From Beta vulgaris subsp. vulgaris (Eukaryota > Streptophyta > Magnoliopsida > Caryophyllales > Amaranthaceae), in NCBI RefSeq assembly GCF_026745355.1, contig NC_079210.1, forward strand, positions 9,494,980-9,558,979: a DNA stretch of 64,000 nt, given 5' to 3'. Below are positions 35,940-46,203 of this stretch, piece by piece. A model generated the notes under the pieces. The model made no database searches. It was given only the letters and a program-made list of their open reading frames with translations, and had not been told where the DNA came from. Positions within the stretch are counted from its first letter, which is position 1; the number at the start of each line of letters is the position of its first letter. The translations under genes and the position numbers were made by a program.

Positions 35940-37498
35940 AACAATGAATCATGGATTGTAGATTCAGGGGCTTCTGACCACATGGTAGGAAATAAGAATG
36001 TTTTTTATGAATTGAAAAGAAATTGTTAAGCCTGAATGTGGGTTTACCTGATGGTAGTTTAAAGAGAGTGAAATACATAGGGAATGTGAAGTTGAGCTCT
36101 CATATCACCCTCACAAATAATGTGTTGTTTTTACCCGAGTTCGAACATAACCTAATACCCGTAAGTAAGTTGATTCAAAACAACAACATTGGAGTTGTTT
36201 TTTACGATGGTGGGTGTATTTTTCAGGACCTTATTTCTAGAGAGAAGATAATTTATGGAAGGAAGGCTGATGGAATTTATTTGCTGAATTTATTCTTAGA
36301 AGAGGAGAAAAATGCTGAAGTTTTAGTAGAAAAGAACAAAGAAGTTTCTACTAGCAATGTAACTTTAGAAAAGGAAGAAAGTGTCTGTAATCAAGTTCTA
36401 TCTGTTGATATCATGCATGCTAGGCTAGGACATGGTTCCTTATCTAAAATGCAACATTTGAGGTTCTGTAATTGCAAACATGTGAAGAATTTTCTTTGTG
36501 ACACATGCAGTTTGGCTAAGCATCATAAGTTGCCTTTTAATTTAAGCAAAAGCATTGCAAAATCTATGTTTGATTTGCTTCATATTGACTTGTGGGGGGC
36601 CTATAAGGTTCCTAACATCACAATGTTCCTGGCTCATGTTGAAAATCATTTTGGCACAACTGTCAAAACTATTAGGAGTGATAATGGTACTGAGATTGTT
36701 CAAAGCGAATGCAAGCATTATTTTGGAAGCAAAGGAATTGTGCATCAAAAAAGCAAACCAGGGGTTCCCCTACAAAATGGGAGAGTGGAGAGGAAACACA
36801 GGTTCCTTCTTGAGACAGCAAGGACTTTAAGACTTCATTTAGGGATGCCTAAGTTTTTGTGGAGAAAGTGTATCTTGGCTGCTACACACTTGATCAATCT
36901 TCTTCCTACTGCTGTGATAAATTGGGAAACTCCTTAAGAAAGATTAATGAAAGAAAAGCCTATTTATAGTCACCTTAGAATCATTGGATGTCTCTGCTAT
37001 GCTAGTGGAAGTGAAAAGAAAGGAGATAAGCTTGAAGAGAAGGGAATTAGATGTGTTTTAGTCGGGTACCCATATGGTCAAAAGGGGTACAAGCTTTATG
37101 ATTTGCAAAAGAAAAAATTGTTTCTGAGTAGAGATGTAGTGTTTAAGGAACATGTTTTTCCTTTCCTTACAGCAGGCAAGTCTCATGACAAGTTAAAGCA
37201 AGAATTTAATGCCTTACCCTTGACTTCACATCCTGTAATGACTCATGGTGATGAGCATGACATCAGCATGGAAAAGGCAGATGATTTGCACACAGATATA
37301 ACAGTTACAGAACATGAAAATAATGGTGAAGCTCATGATACTTATACAACATCTGAAACAACAGAACTTGCAACCCCCCTAGGGAACTTAGAAGATCCAG
37401 TAGAGAGAGACAAGTTCCTTCAAGGCTTGCAAATTATGATTACACGTTACCAGAGAGCAACATTCCTGTTGATTCTGAGAACTCGGTATCTCTTGTAA
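35940..37498 (+). pseudogene. Copia B protease and integrase, with core deletion
   Basis: Protease: ESWIVDSGASDHMVGNKNVF (intact DSGA), then a frame change. Integrase: HARLGHGSLSKMQ and CDTCSLAKHHKLPF form the HHCC finger. DLLHIDLWGAYKVPN has the first core Asp, IRSDNGTEI the second and NGRVERKHR the Glu. The stretch normally lying between HIDLWG and the FLAHVENHFGTTVK block is missing, roughly 50-60 residues, so the core cannot fold normally. A stop at 36937 precedes IYSHLRIIGCLCYASG and the C-terminal part. Confidence 0.87.
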
Positions 37499-37559
37499 CT
37501 CACAAACTTGATGACACTCAATTCTATTTCCCTGAATACATGGTTTCTTTCAATAATGT

Positions 37560-39060
37560 CATGGAAGTTACTGAACTAATGAGTTACAAACAAGCAAGTC
37601 AAGACAATGATTGGGTAGAAGCTATGGAAACTGAGCTTGCAACTCTTGATTTGAATCACACATGGGAGTTAAGTGAACTTCCGTAAAGAAAGAAGGCATT
37701 GGAGTCCAAATGGTTTTATAAGGTGAAGTATAAACCAGATGGGAGAGTGAAGAGGCTCAAGGCCAGGTTAGTTGCAAGGGGGGACAAGCAAATCAAGCAC
37801 AAAGATTATAAGTATACTTTTTCACCTGTAGCAAAGTTCTCTACTGTTAGAATTTTGTTTGCTCTGGCCACCATGAATGAATGGAAAGTGCACCAGCTTG
37901 ACATCAACAATGCATTTCTTCATGGTTTTTTGAAAGAAAAAGTTTATCTCAAACCTCCACAAGGTTATAATAAGGTTCCCACAGGCAAGGTGTGCAAGCT
38001 CAAAAGAAGTTTGTATGGATTGAAGCAGGCTTCCTGTTGAGGGATTTTCCTGTTGAGTAGGGGATTCTCTCAATGCAGATTAGATTATTCTCTCTTCTAT
38101 AGAGTTGCTAATGGGATATATTGTATCATCTTAGTTTATGTTGATGATTTAATAATCACATGAGATGATGAGTTATATATTTAGCAAGTAAAGAGAGAGT
38201 TAGATGATGCTTTTACCATTAAGGAGTTAGGAGAAGTGTGCTATTTCCTTGGATTGGAAGTTTCAAGAACAAATTCTAGACTTCTCCTCAATTAGAGGAA
38301 ATACATTTTAGATTTGCTTCTCATACTAGTCTTACTCATGCTAAACCCCTCAAATGTCCCTTTCCTAAGCATGTAAAACTCTCAACTCGTGAAGGAGTTG
38401 TTCTAGAAGATCCTGAATGGTTCAGAAGTCTCATTGGAAGACTATTATATCTTAATTTGAGCTGTTGTGTAGCAATTGAGCCAATTCATGAGTTGTCCCA
38501 GGGAGCCACATTGGCAGGCTACACTGCATGTTGTGAAGTATTTAAAGGGTACTTCAAATTGGGGAATATTCCACTCCAAGTCTTCTAATCTATCTATCAT
38601 GGCTTATTCAGATGCAGACTAGGGAGCTTGTGATTTCACTGGAAGTTCTCTCGCTGGAAGATCTCTCACTGGCTGGTGTGTATTTTTGGGGTCATCTCTT
38701 GTTACTTGGAAAACTAAGAAACAAAAGATTGTTTCTAAGTCTTCCACTGAGTCTGAATTTTGTAGCATGTCTCACACCACTAGTGAAGTTGTTTGGGTAG
38801 AAGGGATCTTAGATGATTTGGGATCTCACATTCCTAAACTATTCCCCTTTTTTATGATAACAAAGCTGCTCATCATATTGCTCATGATCCTGTTCTCCAT
38901 GAGGTAACTAAACACCTGAAACTTGATTGCTTCTATGTTAGAGAAAACATAGAAGAAGGTTTTATTTCCACTCACCATGTGAAATCCTCATAACAACTTG
39001 CAGACATTATGACCAAGTCTCTTCCTGAACAGCAACACAATTTTCTTTCTCTTAAGTTAG
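37560..39060 (+). pseudogene. Copia B reverse transcriptase and RNase H, broken
   Basis: RT: SKWFYKVKYKPDGRVKRLKA, RLVARGDKQ, VHQLDINNAFLHGFLKEKVY, SLYGLKQAS, then after stops YVDDLIIT (catalytic DD kept) near 38137 and FLGLEVSRTNS. RNase H: VSKSSTESEFCSMSHTTSEV. There are at least six frame breaks. RT copies the element RNA and RNase H removes the template. Confidence 0.87.
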
Positions 39061-39107
39061 GACTTGTTCCTTACACCCCAAGTCCAACTTGAAGGGGGCG
39101 GGGGGTT

Positions 39108-39424
39108 TGAAGAAAAATCAAGAAATAAGTTAGTTTTATGTTACTATTTCGTTTTATAGTGCACCTTTATTTCTTTTTGTCTGTTTGTACAGCTTTTACA
39201 CAGCTAAGGTAGTGCTTCTGTCCTTCTCTTATTGGACAAACTTTTGTATAAATGTAGGAGGAATGTAGGGCAAGGATCCCAAGAGAGAAAGAATTAATAT
39301 CTCAGTCGTCACAGAGATTTTTGTGCAAGAGCAATAATGAAAACATCCTAGAGAAAGTTTTTCTCATAGAAACAAATCAATTTATGTTTTATTTATTTTA
39401 CCAGAAAGTTTGAATATTTCTTTA
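39108..39424 (+). repeat. Copia B 3' LTR
   Basis: About 317 bp, aligned throughout with the 5' LTR, with scattered substitutions and small gaps. Confidence 0.9.
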
Positions 39425-40064
39425 CCTTTCTTGCTTCCAAATGCATCTTCTCTTACACATTGAACAATACCAACTATTATTTTCTCTGCTTCTATCTCTT
39501 TCATAGCATTAAATGATTTACTATAATTGGATGTAGAGCTTTCTCACTCCTCTTAGTTGCTTGTGTCACCATTTGGAATTCTGGCAGCTTCTCAGTAACT
39601 ACATCCACCTTCTCCTTAGATAGTTGTTTCATTACATGCTTAGCTCTCTATTCCTGCCTCTGTACTCCTTTTTACAAATTTCAGCTAATTCAGTGATCCA
39701 TCTACTTATAAATTGTACAGATATATAATAGGCTTTCATTCATAAGATACATCAATCACAACTAGTAATCCCTTCTCATTTATGAAACTTAGTTGATCAG
39801 GGAAGTCTTGATTTACCTTTACTTCAATTTAATTTCTTGTATATTGTAATTCTCTGTTTTAGCAGGTTTAGAATCAACCTTCACAAATTTCCCTATCTGA
39901 GACACCTATTTTGTCAAACACCTATCACTCTAATATTTGAAATCAATTTTAGTTTGAATCCAAGTAGGAACAATATCGAATTGATCCGTTGTAATGTCCA
40001 TATTAGGTTCCCAAGATCTCACTATCACAGGTTTATTATCAAAAAATGGCATTGTTCCTACAAG

Positions 40065-40697
40065 CAGGGGCGAACCCACATGGGGTCTTAGGTGGCACAT
40101 GCCCCACCATTATTTTTAAAAAATAGTCTTTGCAAAAAGTAAAAACAAAAAAAACCGCGTGGAACTCGCGTGTCACATCACTCCGCATCTCCCGTGTACT
40201 ACTAATACTCCAATTCCTATATTCCAAACAAGTCCCACTTCCCCCAAAAAAACATAGAACCTGCTGTAACCTTGAAAAAGAAAAAGTGATTGACGGCGTG
40301 ACAACGTCATTCATCAAGACTACGATCCATCAACGTGACTACACTACGTCAGGCAAGTATTGTAAGTTTGTACTATGTTTAGTTGGTTATAGGAATCTCA
40401 AATTAGAATCATCGATAAATGCATATGAACAATACTAATTTAATTGTATAATTTTTTATTATATGATTATCGCATAATATTACGTCGATTATTATTGTAC
40501 CTCAATTCCAAAATATGAAGACTCGATGAGAACAATTGTAATAGTTTATATAAAAAATTATTAGATTGTAATTTAAATAAAAATAAATTTTATGGGTAAT
40601 TTTATTTATTTCTAGATTGTTTGAATTTTTTGCATAAAATTAGTTAATTATTTTATTTTGGTGTCCCACCATTAATAAAATTCTAGATTTGCCCCTG
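40065..40697. mobile_element. hAT-type MITE inside LINE C ORF1
   Basis: An exact 8-bp duplication CCTACAAG is present at 40057-40064 and 40698-40705. The ends are CAGGGGCGAACCC and, reverse complemented, CAGGGGCAAATCT, a classical hAT terminus. GGTGG/TGCCCCACCATTATTTT at the left is mirrored by AATGGTGGGACACC at the right. The interior of about 500 bases is non-coding. Confidence 0.92.
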
Positions 40698-40926
40698 CCT
40701 ACAAGAACCATATCCTTCTCGATTGTTAAGAATCTAACAATGTATACTCCATTTTTCAACATCGCAAACTTATCAACACCAAAATTTCTCAAAATTTTCC
40801 TATTATATCCTTCGTCCATGACATAACCCATTACAGAGGAATTAAAAAAATCTACATATGATTGAACATCATCCAATTCAATCTTCAGAATATTCCTCAA
40901 TCTATTAATGCTAATCAATAGGTTCA

Positions 40927-41066
40927 GATGAGTCAGAGCTTACGTATTGATCCCACATTTATAAGATTGGAACAAGATCAATTTCACGTACACTTCGATG
41001 AGTCAGAGCTTACGTATTGATCCCACGTTTATAAGATTGGAACAAGATCAATTTCACGTACACTTC
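40927..41066. repeat. 70-bp direct tandem duplication
   Basis: GATGAGTCAGAGCTTACGTA begins at 40927 and again at 40997. The two 70-bp copies differ at about one base, so the duplication is much younger than the LINE that contains it. Confidence 0.95.
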
Positions 41067-41437
41067 GATCAACCCTTCCACTCTTCCTACCTTGCTGATT
41101 CCTCCGATAATTGTCCCGATTGAAATGTATAGCTGACGCTCCTAGAATTTCATCTATAAACTTAGTATTCTCTACATTTGAATTTGAAATTAGGCCTGAA
41201 TTAAGTTGTTGATTGCTATAATTTCTAGTCTTCTGCGCTTTAGAATTCCTCGCCACGGTAGAGGGAATTCTAGAGAGAGAAACTCCCTAACTTTTAAAAC
41301 TAAAATAAGCTTTGGAGTTGAAGATCAGCCGCCTTGAGACTTTCCATTCCAAATTTTATGTAAATTATCAATAATCTTTCATAATGTCTTGGGTATATGT
41401 AACTGTTATACCATAAAATTATGGTATAACTGATAAC

Positions 41438-42394
41438 CTAGGTAGCACCGATACGGGTACGGGAACGGACACGGGTACGGGGACGAAAAACGGTGAAATT
41501 AAAATTTCCGAAAACGGGTACGGCTTGGATTCGGCAAAAGAAAAATAATAAAAAAAATATAATACATTTAATGAATAATATTATCTTAAATTTTTAATAC
41601 AGTATAGTATTTTGTAATCTCAATTTAATTTTTATATAAAAAAAATTTAAACGACATATATGTAAATATAAATTAATAAGTTTTTTTCCTTTCAAGAATA
41701 CTATAAAAAATATAAGGTTAATTTAGGTATAAAAAAAAAGGAAGAAAGAAGTAGTAATTACTTGACTTCCCTAAATAAGGAGTAGTGCACAACAAGCCAA
41801 GCAGGACAGCTATACTCACATTACATCACCTTTCACGTGCTTCATGACTAAAGAAGTGAAGAGAGAGAGACAAATTAAAACAGAAAAGAAAGAAAAAAAA
41901 ATCAGAAAGAAAATCTTTGAATACCTTCCTTATTCACTATCTCTCTCTACCCACAAAACTCACAGTAATACATTTCAGCTTCAACCTCCATTAAAACATT
42001 TTCCCACACTTCAAAAATGGCGCAACTCCATTATCTTTCTTCTCAACAAAACCCTCCTTTCTTTCACTTCGCCTCCCCTCTCAAGCCCATTTTCTCTTCT
42101 TCATCTTCAACTTTCACCATTAAAAACCCATCATCTGAATGTCAAGCTTCAGGCTTTGCCGAAAAAGTTTGCTCGCCCAAAACGTCCCAAAACAGGTTGG
42201 GTACGTGGCTTTACCCTAAAAAACGTACCCAACCCGTACCCAAAGTCGGCCCATCCGTCCCCAAAAGCAACCCACGTACCCGACCCACTGGATTCGTTCT
42301 GGGTACGAATCCCAGGCGAATCCGTACCGTACCCAGGACGTACCCGTACCCGGTACGGGAAACGGAGCCTGGGAGGCGTACCCATGCTTCATAG
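41438..42394 (+). mobile_element. Pack-hAT carrying a captured gene 5' end
   Basis: CTGATAAC flanks both sides (41430-41437 and 42395-42402). The ends are CTAGGTAGCACCGATACGGG and, reverse complemented, CTATGAAGCATGGGTACGCC. Both subterminal zones are rich in GGTACGGG/CCCGTACC motifs. Between them lies foreign sequence: an AT-rich part, then a gene-like leader and coding start (about 41800-42190). Confidence 0.88.
42017..42394 (+). CDS. Captured plastid-targeting-like N-terminus fused to hAT terminus
   Basis: ATG at 42017, preceded by a C/T-rich leader. The first 50 residues (MAQLHYLSSQQNPPFFHFAS, PLKPIFSSSSSTFTIKNPSS, ECQASGFAEK) are Ser/Thr-rich, poor in acidic residues and resemble a chloroplast transit peptide. 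From about residue 55 the frame runs into the hAT subterminal repeats and becomes a Pro/Arg/Thr-rich artificial tail to a stop at 42392. The donor gene is not recognised. The overlapping frame 41844-42398 is a shadow. Whether it is transcribed is unknown. Confidence 0.5.
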   Translation: MAQLHYLSSQQNPPFFHFASPLKPIFSSSSSTFTIKNPSSECQASGFAEKVCSPKTSQNRLGTWLYPKKRTQPVPKVGPSVPKSNPRTRPTGFVLGTNPRRIRTVPRTYPYPVRETEPGRRTHAS

Positions 42395-42544
42395 CTGATA
42401 ACAAGTCCTCCAAACGTGTGAAATCAACGATCCACATCTACACTAAGAGGAGAGAGAAATTGAAGTGAATAAAAAAAAGACGAAAAGATAGTATATGAAG
42501 AAAAATTACAGTTGTGAAGAAATTTCGCTAATCACAAAGACATG

Positions 42545-42786
42545 GTATTGAGATCCTCTAGAGTTTCAAAATAACTCTACACGATAGAGTTCGTTAAATA
42601 TCAGTCGTTCATTAAGAAATCAAAGGCTTGTATTTTCTTTCCCAAAAATTCCCCCTATTTTCCCCCCGAATATCCTCCCCATATCTTTTCCTTTCCCACT
42701 AATCATGAGCCCTTGATTTTATAATATATGGTCAGGATTCAACTCTATTTTGCAGAGTTTTCATAAAACTCTAGACGATCTAGACC
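42545..42786. mobile_element. Small MITE with 28-bp inverted repeats
   Basis: AGATCCTCTAGAGTTTCAAA at 42551 is mirrored by a segment ending at 42781 whose reverse complement reads AGATCGTCTAGAGTTTTATG. CAAAGACATG occurs immediately outside both ends (42535-42544 and 42787-42796), a 9-10-bp duplication compatible with a Mutator-type element. No ORF. Confidence 0.6.
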
Positions 42787-42922
42787 CAAAGACATGTTGA
42801 TGCCGCCGAGGATCCAGGAAGAATGATGACTTATTTGGCCGACAACGACAACAAACAAACGAGAAGGTTTGATAAAGATGTGCTCGATTCTGGTTGGTTG
42901 CACAAGGTACAGAACGAAAAAT

Positions 42923-44310
42923 CACTAGTAGAAAAAGGTCAATTTGCGTCGCCCCATTTGCGTCGCACAAACACGGAAACGACGCAAAAATACTATTTGC
43001 GTCGCATGCAACAATGAATCGACGCACAAGACTAATGATGTGCGTCGTATGTAACTAATGTGCGATGCAAATCATCTATGTGCGTCGCACTATGGGATTC
43101 ATGCGACGCACATAACAAAATCATCTGCGTCGGACCCCTTGGCCCATCCGACGCAGATCAGCCCAAAAACCCTTGCGCGACTATTAAAGACCTCTCTCAC
43201 CAGTTCAGCGCTCATTCTCTCAAACCCTAAATTTCATCTTCCTCTCGCGTCTCTCTCCTCACACTAGAACGACGGCCTTCATCTCAAACCCTAACTTCTC
43301 TCTCACCTGCCTTCATCTCTCTCTCTCACCTACCGTCATCTCTCTCTCTCTCACCCACCTTACCTTCATCTCTCTCACCTACCTTCATCTCAACAACGAA
43401 ATCATTCATCTTCGGATCTCCGGCATAGAAGTCGACGAGTTCTTCAAACGACGAGCAAGAACTTAAACGACGGTCTTCTTAGTTTCGTGTTTTCGGATCT
43501 CCAGCATATCATTGATTTTCTAAGTTTCTTGTTTTGGAATCTCCGGCATACATTCGACGAGTTCTTCAATTTCGAAGTGCAAGAACACAAAGAGGAGAGA
43601 GAAACGAAGTTCTTTGTCTGTAGATCTGGTTTTTTGGCAATTCTTTTTTGGTGTTTTGTATTTTTTAAATATATTTAGTTCGATCTAACATAGTTATTTG
43701 TCTGCTAGATCTGTTTTTTGTTTAGGTCATTTTTTAATTTCGTCTTTTGTATCTGAATGTATAATTTTTGATAATATTCATCTGTCTAGATTTTTTCGTT
43801 TCTTAATTTCATTATTTCACAGTTTGTTTCTTAATATTTGTTAGATCTCGTTTGTTGATATTTGTCTCGTTTCTTTTTTTAATTATTGGCAAATTTCATT
43901 ATTTCACAGCTTGTTTCGCTTGGTACTTTTTTGGGTTTATTTTGGCAAATTTCATTATTTCACAGCTTGTTTCTTAATTTCATTCATGCTTGGTACTGGT
44001 TTTTTTTTTATTAAAATGGGAATGTGCGTCGCACATTGTGTTGGGTGCGACGCAAAATCACTAATGTGCGTCGGACCCTAAGCAATGTGCGACGCACATT
44101 ACCCTCTGCGTTACTCTAAATTCGGCTGGGATAGCCACCTGTGTCGCACCGTATACGAGTGCGACGCAAATAGCTGTACCATCTGCGTCGTTTCCGCATA
44201 CGACGTAGATCATTTCTGAGTCATTTGCGTCGAGGCCTTTGGCGTCGCACCAAAGTCCGACGCAAATAGGCGCGTCACATCCGACGCAAATTGCCTTTTT
44301 TGTATTAGTG
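42923..44310. mobile_element. Non-autonomous CACTA element
   Basis: Starts CACTAGTAGAAAAAGGTCAA and ends, reverse complemented, CACTAATACAAAAAAGGCAA. AAT flanks both sides (42920-42922 and 44311-44313), the 3-bp duplication expected of CACTA elements. Both subterminal zones carry many TGCGTCG/CGACGCA motifs in both orientations (42950-43160 and 44030-44290), likely transposase-binding repeats. The interior (43190-43660) looks like a captured plant leader: CT-rich runs, AAACCCTAA, and a twice-repeated CGGATCTCCGGCAT block. Confidence 0.93.
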
Positions 44311-45627
44311 AATGCACTGGGTGAGTTAGGAGAAACTTTGTATGCCCAAGTCTTATGGGGGATGGGCTTTCGAGACTTGAGGATTTTTAATCAAGCACTT
44401 CTTGCAAAACAGTGTTGGCGATTGTTGTGTGACGATGGGTCTCTGGGGCACAAGGTGATGGGGGCTAGATACTACAGATCAATTACTCTGATAAATGCAA
44501 GTCGCGGGGTTGACCCGAGTTTTGTCTGGCGTAGTATATGGGGAGCGAAGTCCTTGTTGCTAGAAGGACTCAAATGGCGAGTTGGGGATGGCACAAAAAT
44601 TGGGGTGTGGCATGAATCGCGACTCCCTGGGGATTCCTCTTCACTTGTTCCTACTCCAAACTTAGAAAGTTCAACAAGTTTGAGAGACTCTGACCTAATG
44701 GACAACGAAGGCAGATGGTGTGAAGCTGCAATTACAACACATTTAACGGAGGATGATGCGGCTCTAGTGCGCGAGATACCTCTAAGTGAACGCAAACCGA
44801 CTGATGTTTTATACTGGTGGCCAACGACTAACGGCATATACTCCACCAAGTCAGGGTACTGCTGGTTGGGTAGGTTGGGTCACATTTAAGGGTGGATGGC
44901 TTGCTTTGGTGGTGCTGCGAGTGAAATGTGGAAGGCGATTTGGAAGGTAGGTGGGCCTCCAAAATTAAACAATTTTATTTGGAGGGCGTGTGTGGGAGCC
45001 TTGGGAACGAGGGGAAGATTATTTGAGAGGCATATTCTTGAGGACGCAAGCTGCCACTACTGTTCGGGAATTCCATAAATAATATATCATGCAATCTTTC
45101 ATTGCTCTATTGTAGCTCCGATATGGCAGGCTTCTCAGTTTGCGCACTACGTTGTTAACATCCCAACATCATCGTTTATGGAGTGTTTTACCAGGATTAA
45201 ATCTCAGCTTGAGGCAACAGATTTTATCACCTTTATGGCTATGGCGTGGGCGGCGTGGTCGTACCGCAATTCGGTCACACATGATGAACCATAGAGTAGT
45301 AGGGAGGTGAGTGTCGTTGGGTTCTTAAAGTGGGTTAATGATTATTACAGAGCCTATGCGGAGGCTACCCATCATCATAGGTCGCTGGTTGGCTCAGGTC
45401 TGTCTCGAGCTAGTTGGAGTTGGCCAAGAGCAGGGTGCTGGCGAATTAATACAGATGCAGCTGTACTAGGCGAATAAGGAACTGGGCTGGGGGTGGTGAT
45501 TAGGGACGCTAACGGATCAGTAGTGTTGCTGGCTGTGAGAAGGGTGCGAGCTCGATGGAAGGCAGCTGTTGCTGAAGCTACTGCCGCAAAGTTTGGTGTC
45601 CAAATGGCGAAGCGTTTTGGTTATGAA
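44311..45627 (+). pseudogene. LINE D ORF2: RT tail, zf-RVT and RNase H-like domain
   Basis: The frame 44239-44889 contains MGFRDLRIFNQALLAKQCWR, the RT C-terminal region, then YWWPTTNGIYSTKSGYCW. Next is zf-RVT (KLNNFIWRACVGALGTRGRL, CHYCSGIP) to 45078. An RNase H-like domain follows: INTDAAVLGE, stop, GTGLGVVIRDANGSVVLLAV and AAVAEATAAKFGVQMAKRFG. After Copia C it continues as HVELESDALSRSKAIISDQV and FNVFHVKRCGNT. Stops at 44887 and 45474 break it. Confidence 0.83.
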
Positions 45628-46153
45628 TGTGAAACGAGTGACTTGCGATCAGCGCGAGTGGTGCGCCCGCACCAAATGAAGGTGCGCCCGCACCAGGTCA
45701 GGTGCGCCCGCACCAAGGAGAGGTGCGCCCGCACACTCGTCACGACGGATTCTCAGTTGAAGAGGCAGAAGGTTTGGTGCTCCCGCACATTTGGCAGGTG
45801 CGCCCGCACCAAAATGTGGTGCGCCCGCACCTATCGGGAATTCGGCTTTTTCCCGGTTTTCTGTTTCTCGTTTAATGAAGGGTTTAAATAGTGCCCTAAT
45901 TGTACGCTTTGTTTCTCACAAATTAGAGAGAGAGATTAGAGAAAAATACAAAAGGAGATTAGAGAGAGTCTTTGAGATTCAATATCATTGAATCTTGCCT
46001 ATTGTACTTGTAATCATCTCGTTCATAGTGAAACAATCTTTTCCCTGCCTTGAGGACGTAGCTATCAAATTGATAGTGAACCTCGTTAAATCTTGTGTGT
46101 TCTTTATTCGCTTTCTTGAGTTTATTGCTTTGATAATCGCTTCCGTTGCAACA
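45628..46153 (+). repeat. Copia C 5' LTR with GGTGCGCCCGCACC array
   Basis: 526 bp. Between 45659 and 45832 the inverted-repeat motif GGTGCG-CC-CGCACC, or a close variant, occurs seven times at 20-60 base spacing. The remainder is AT-rich, with TTTAAATAGTGCC near 45882 as a possible core promoter. Confidence 0.95.
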
Positions 46154-46203
46154 AACTTGGTATCTAGAGCTTGAGATTAAAATCAGCTTAGGGTTTTGGG
46201 AAG

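Larger units (their letters stand above)
34384..39424 (+). mobile_element. Copia B: Ty1-copia element with both LTRs
   Basis: LTRs at 34384-34696 and 39108-39424 begin TGAAGAAAAATCAAG. CCTTT duplications lie at 34379-34383 and 39425-39429. TGGTATCAGAGC (34697-34708) follows the 5' LTR and the purine tract GAAGGGGGCGGGGGG precedes the 3' LTR. Gag, protease, integrase, reverse transcriptase and RNase H occur in copia order. It inserted 17 bases upstream of the LINE C ORF2 start, in the opposite orientation. Confidence 0.95.
39840..41256 (-). pseudogene. LINE C ORF1 (DUF4283), interrupted
   Basis: Minus-strand ORF from 41256: MARNSKAQKTRNYSNQQLNS, NFNRDN-like and QQGRKSGRVDR blocks, then a 70-bp internal duplication. 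Then YVDFFNSSVMGYVMDEGYNR and FAMLKNGVYIVRFLTIEKDM up to the MITE, and beyond it PFFDNKPVIVRSWEPNMDIT and IVPTWIQTKIDFKY. It is the same protein class as LINE A ORF1. Confidence 0.75.
31250..41340 (-). mobile_element. LINE C (L1-type, minus) split by Copia B and a hAT MITE
   Basis: Read on the minus strand: ORF1 starts at 41256 (MARNSKAQKTRNYSNQQLNS) and has DUF4283 blocks to about 39840, including PFFDNKPVIVRSWEPNMDIT. The ORF1-ORF2 spacer is interrupted by Copia B. ORF2 starts at 34362 and runs to zf-RVT around 31450-31900. A hAT MITE (40065-40697) sits inside the DUF4283 region. Frame breaks are frequent. The 5' limit may extend to or beyond 41430. Confidence 0.8.

Noticed and set aside
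42149..42437. Minus-strand Gly/Arg/Thr-rich ORFs
   Set aside because: Shadow frames of the GGTACGGG subterminal repeats of the Pack-hAT.
45655..45835. Regular GGTGCGCCCGCACC repeats that superficially resemble a CRISPR array
   Set aside because: They lie inside plant LTRs, spacers are short and irregular, and the same array recurs in the partner LTR. There is no cas gene and the context is eukaryotic.
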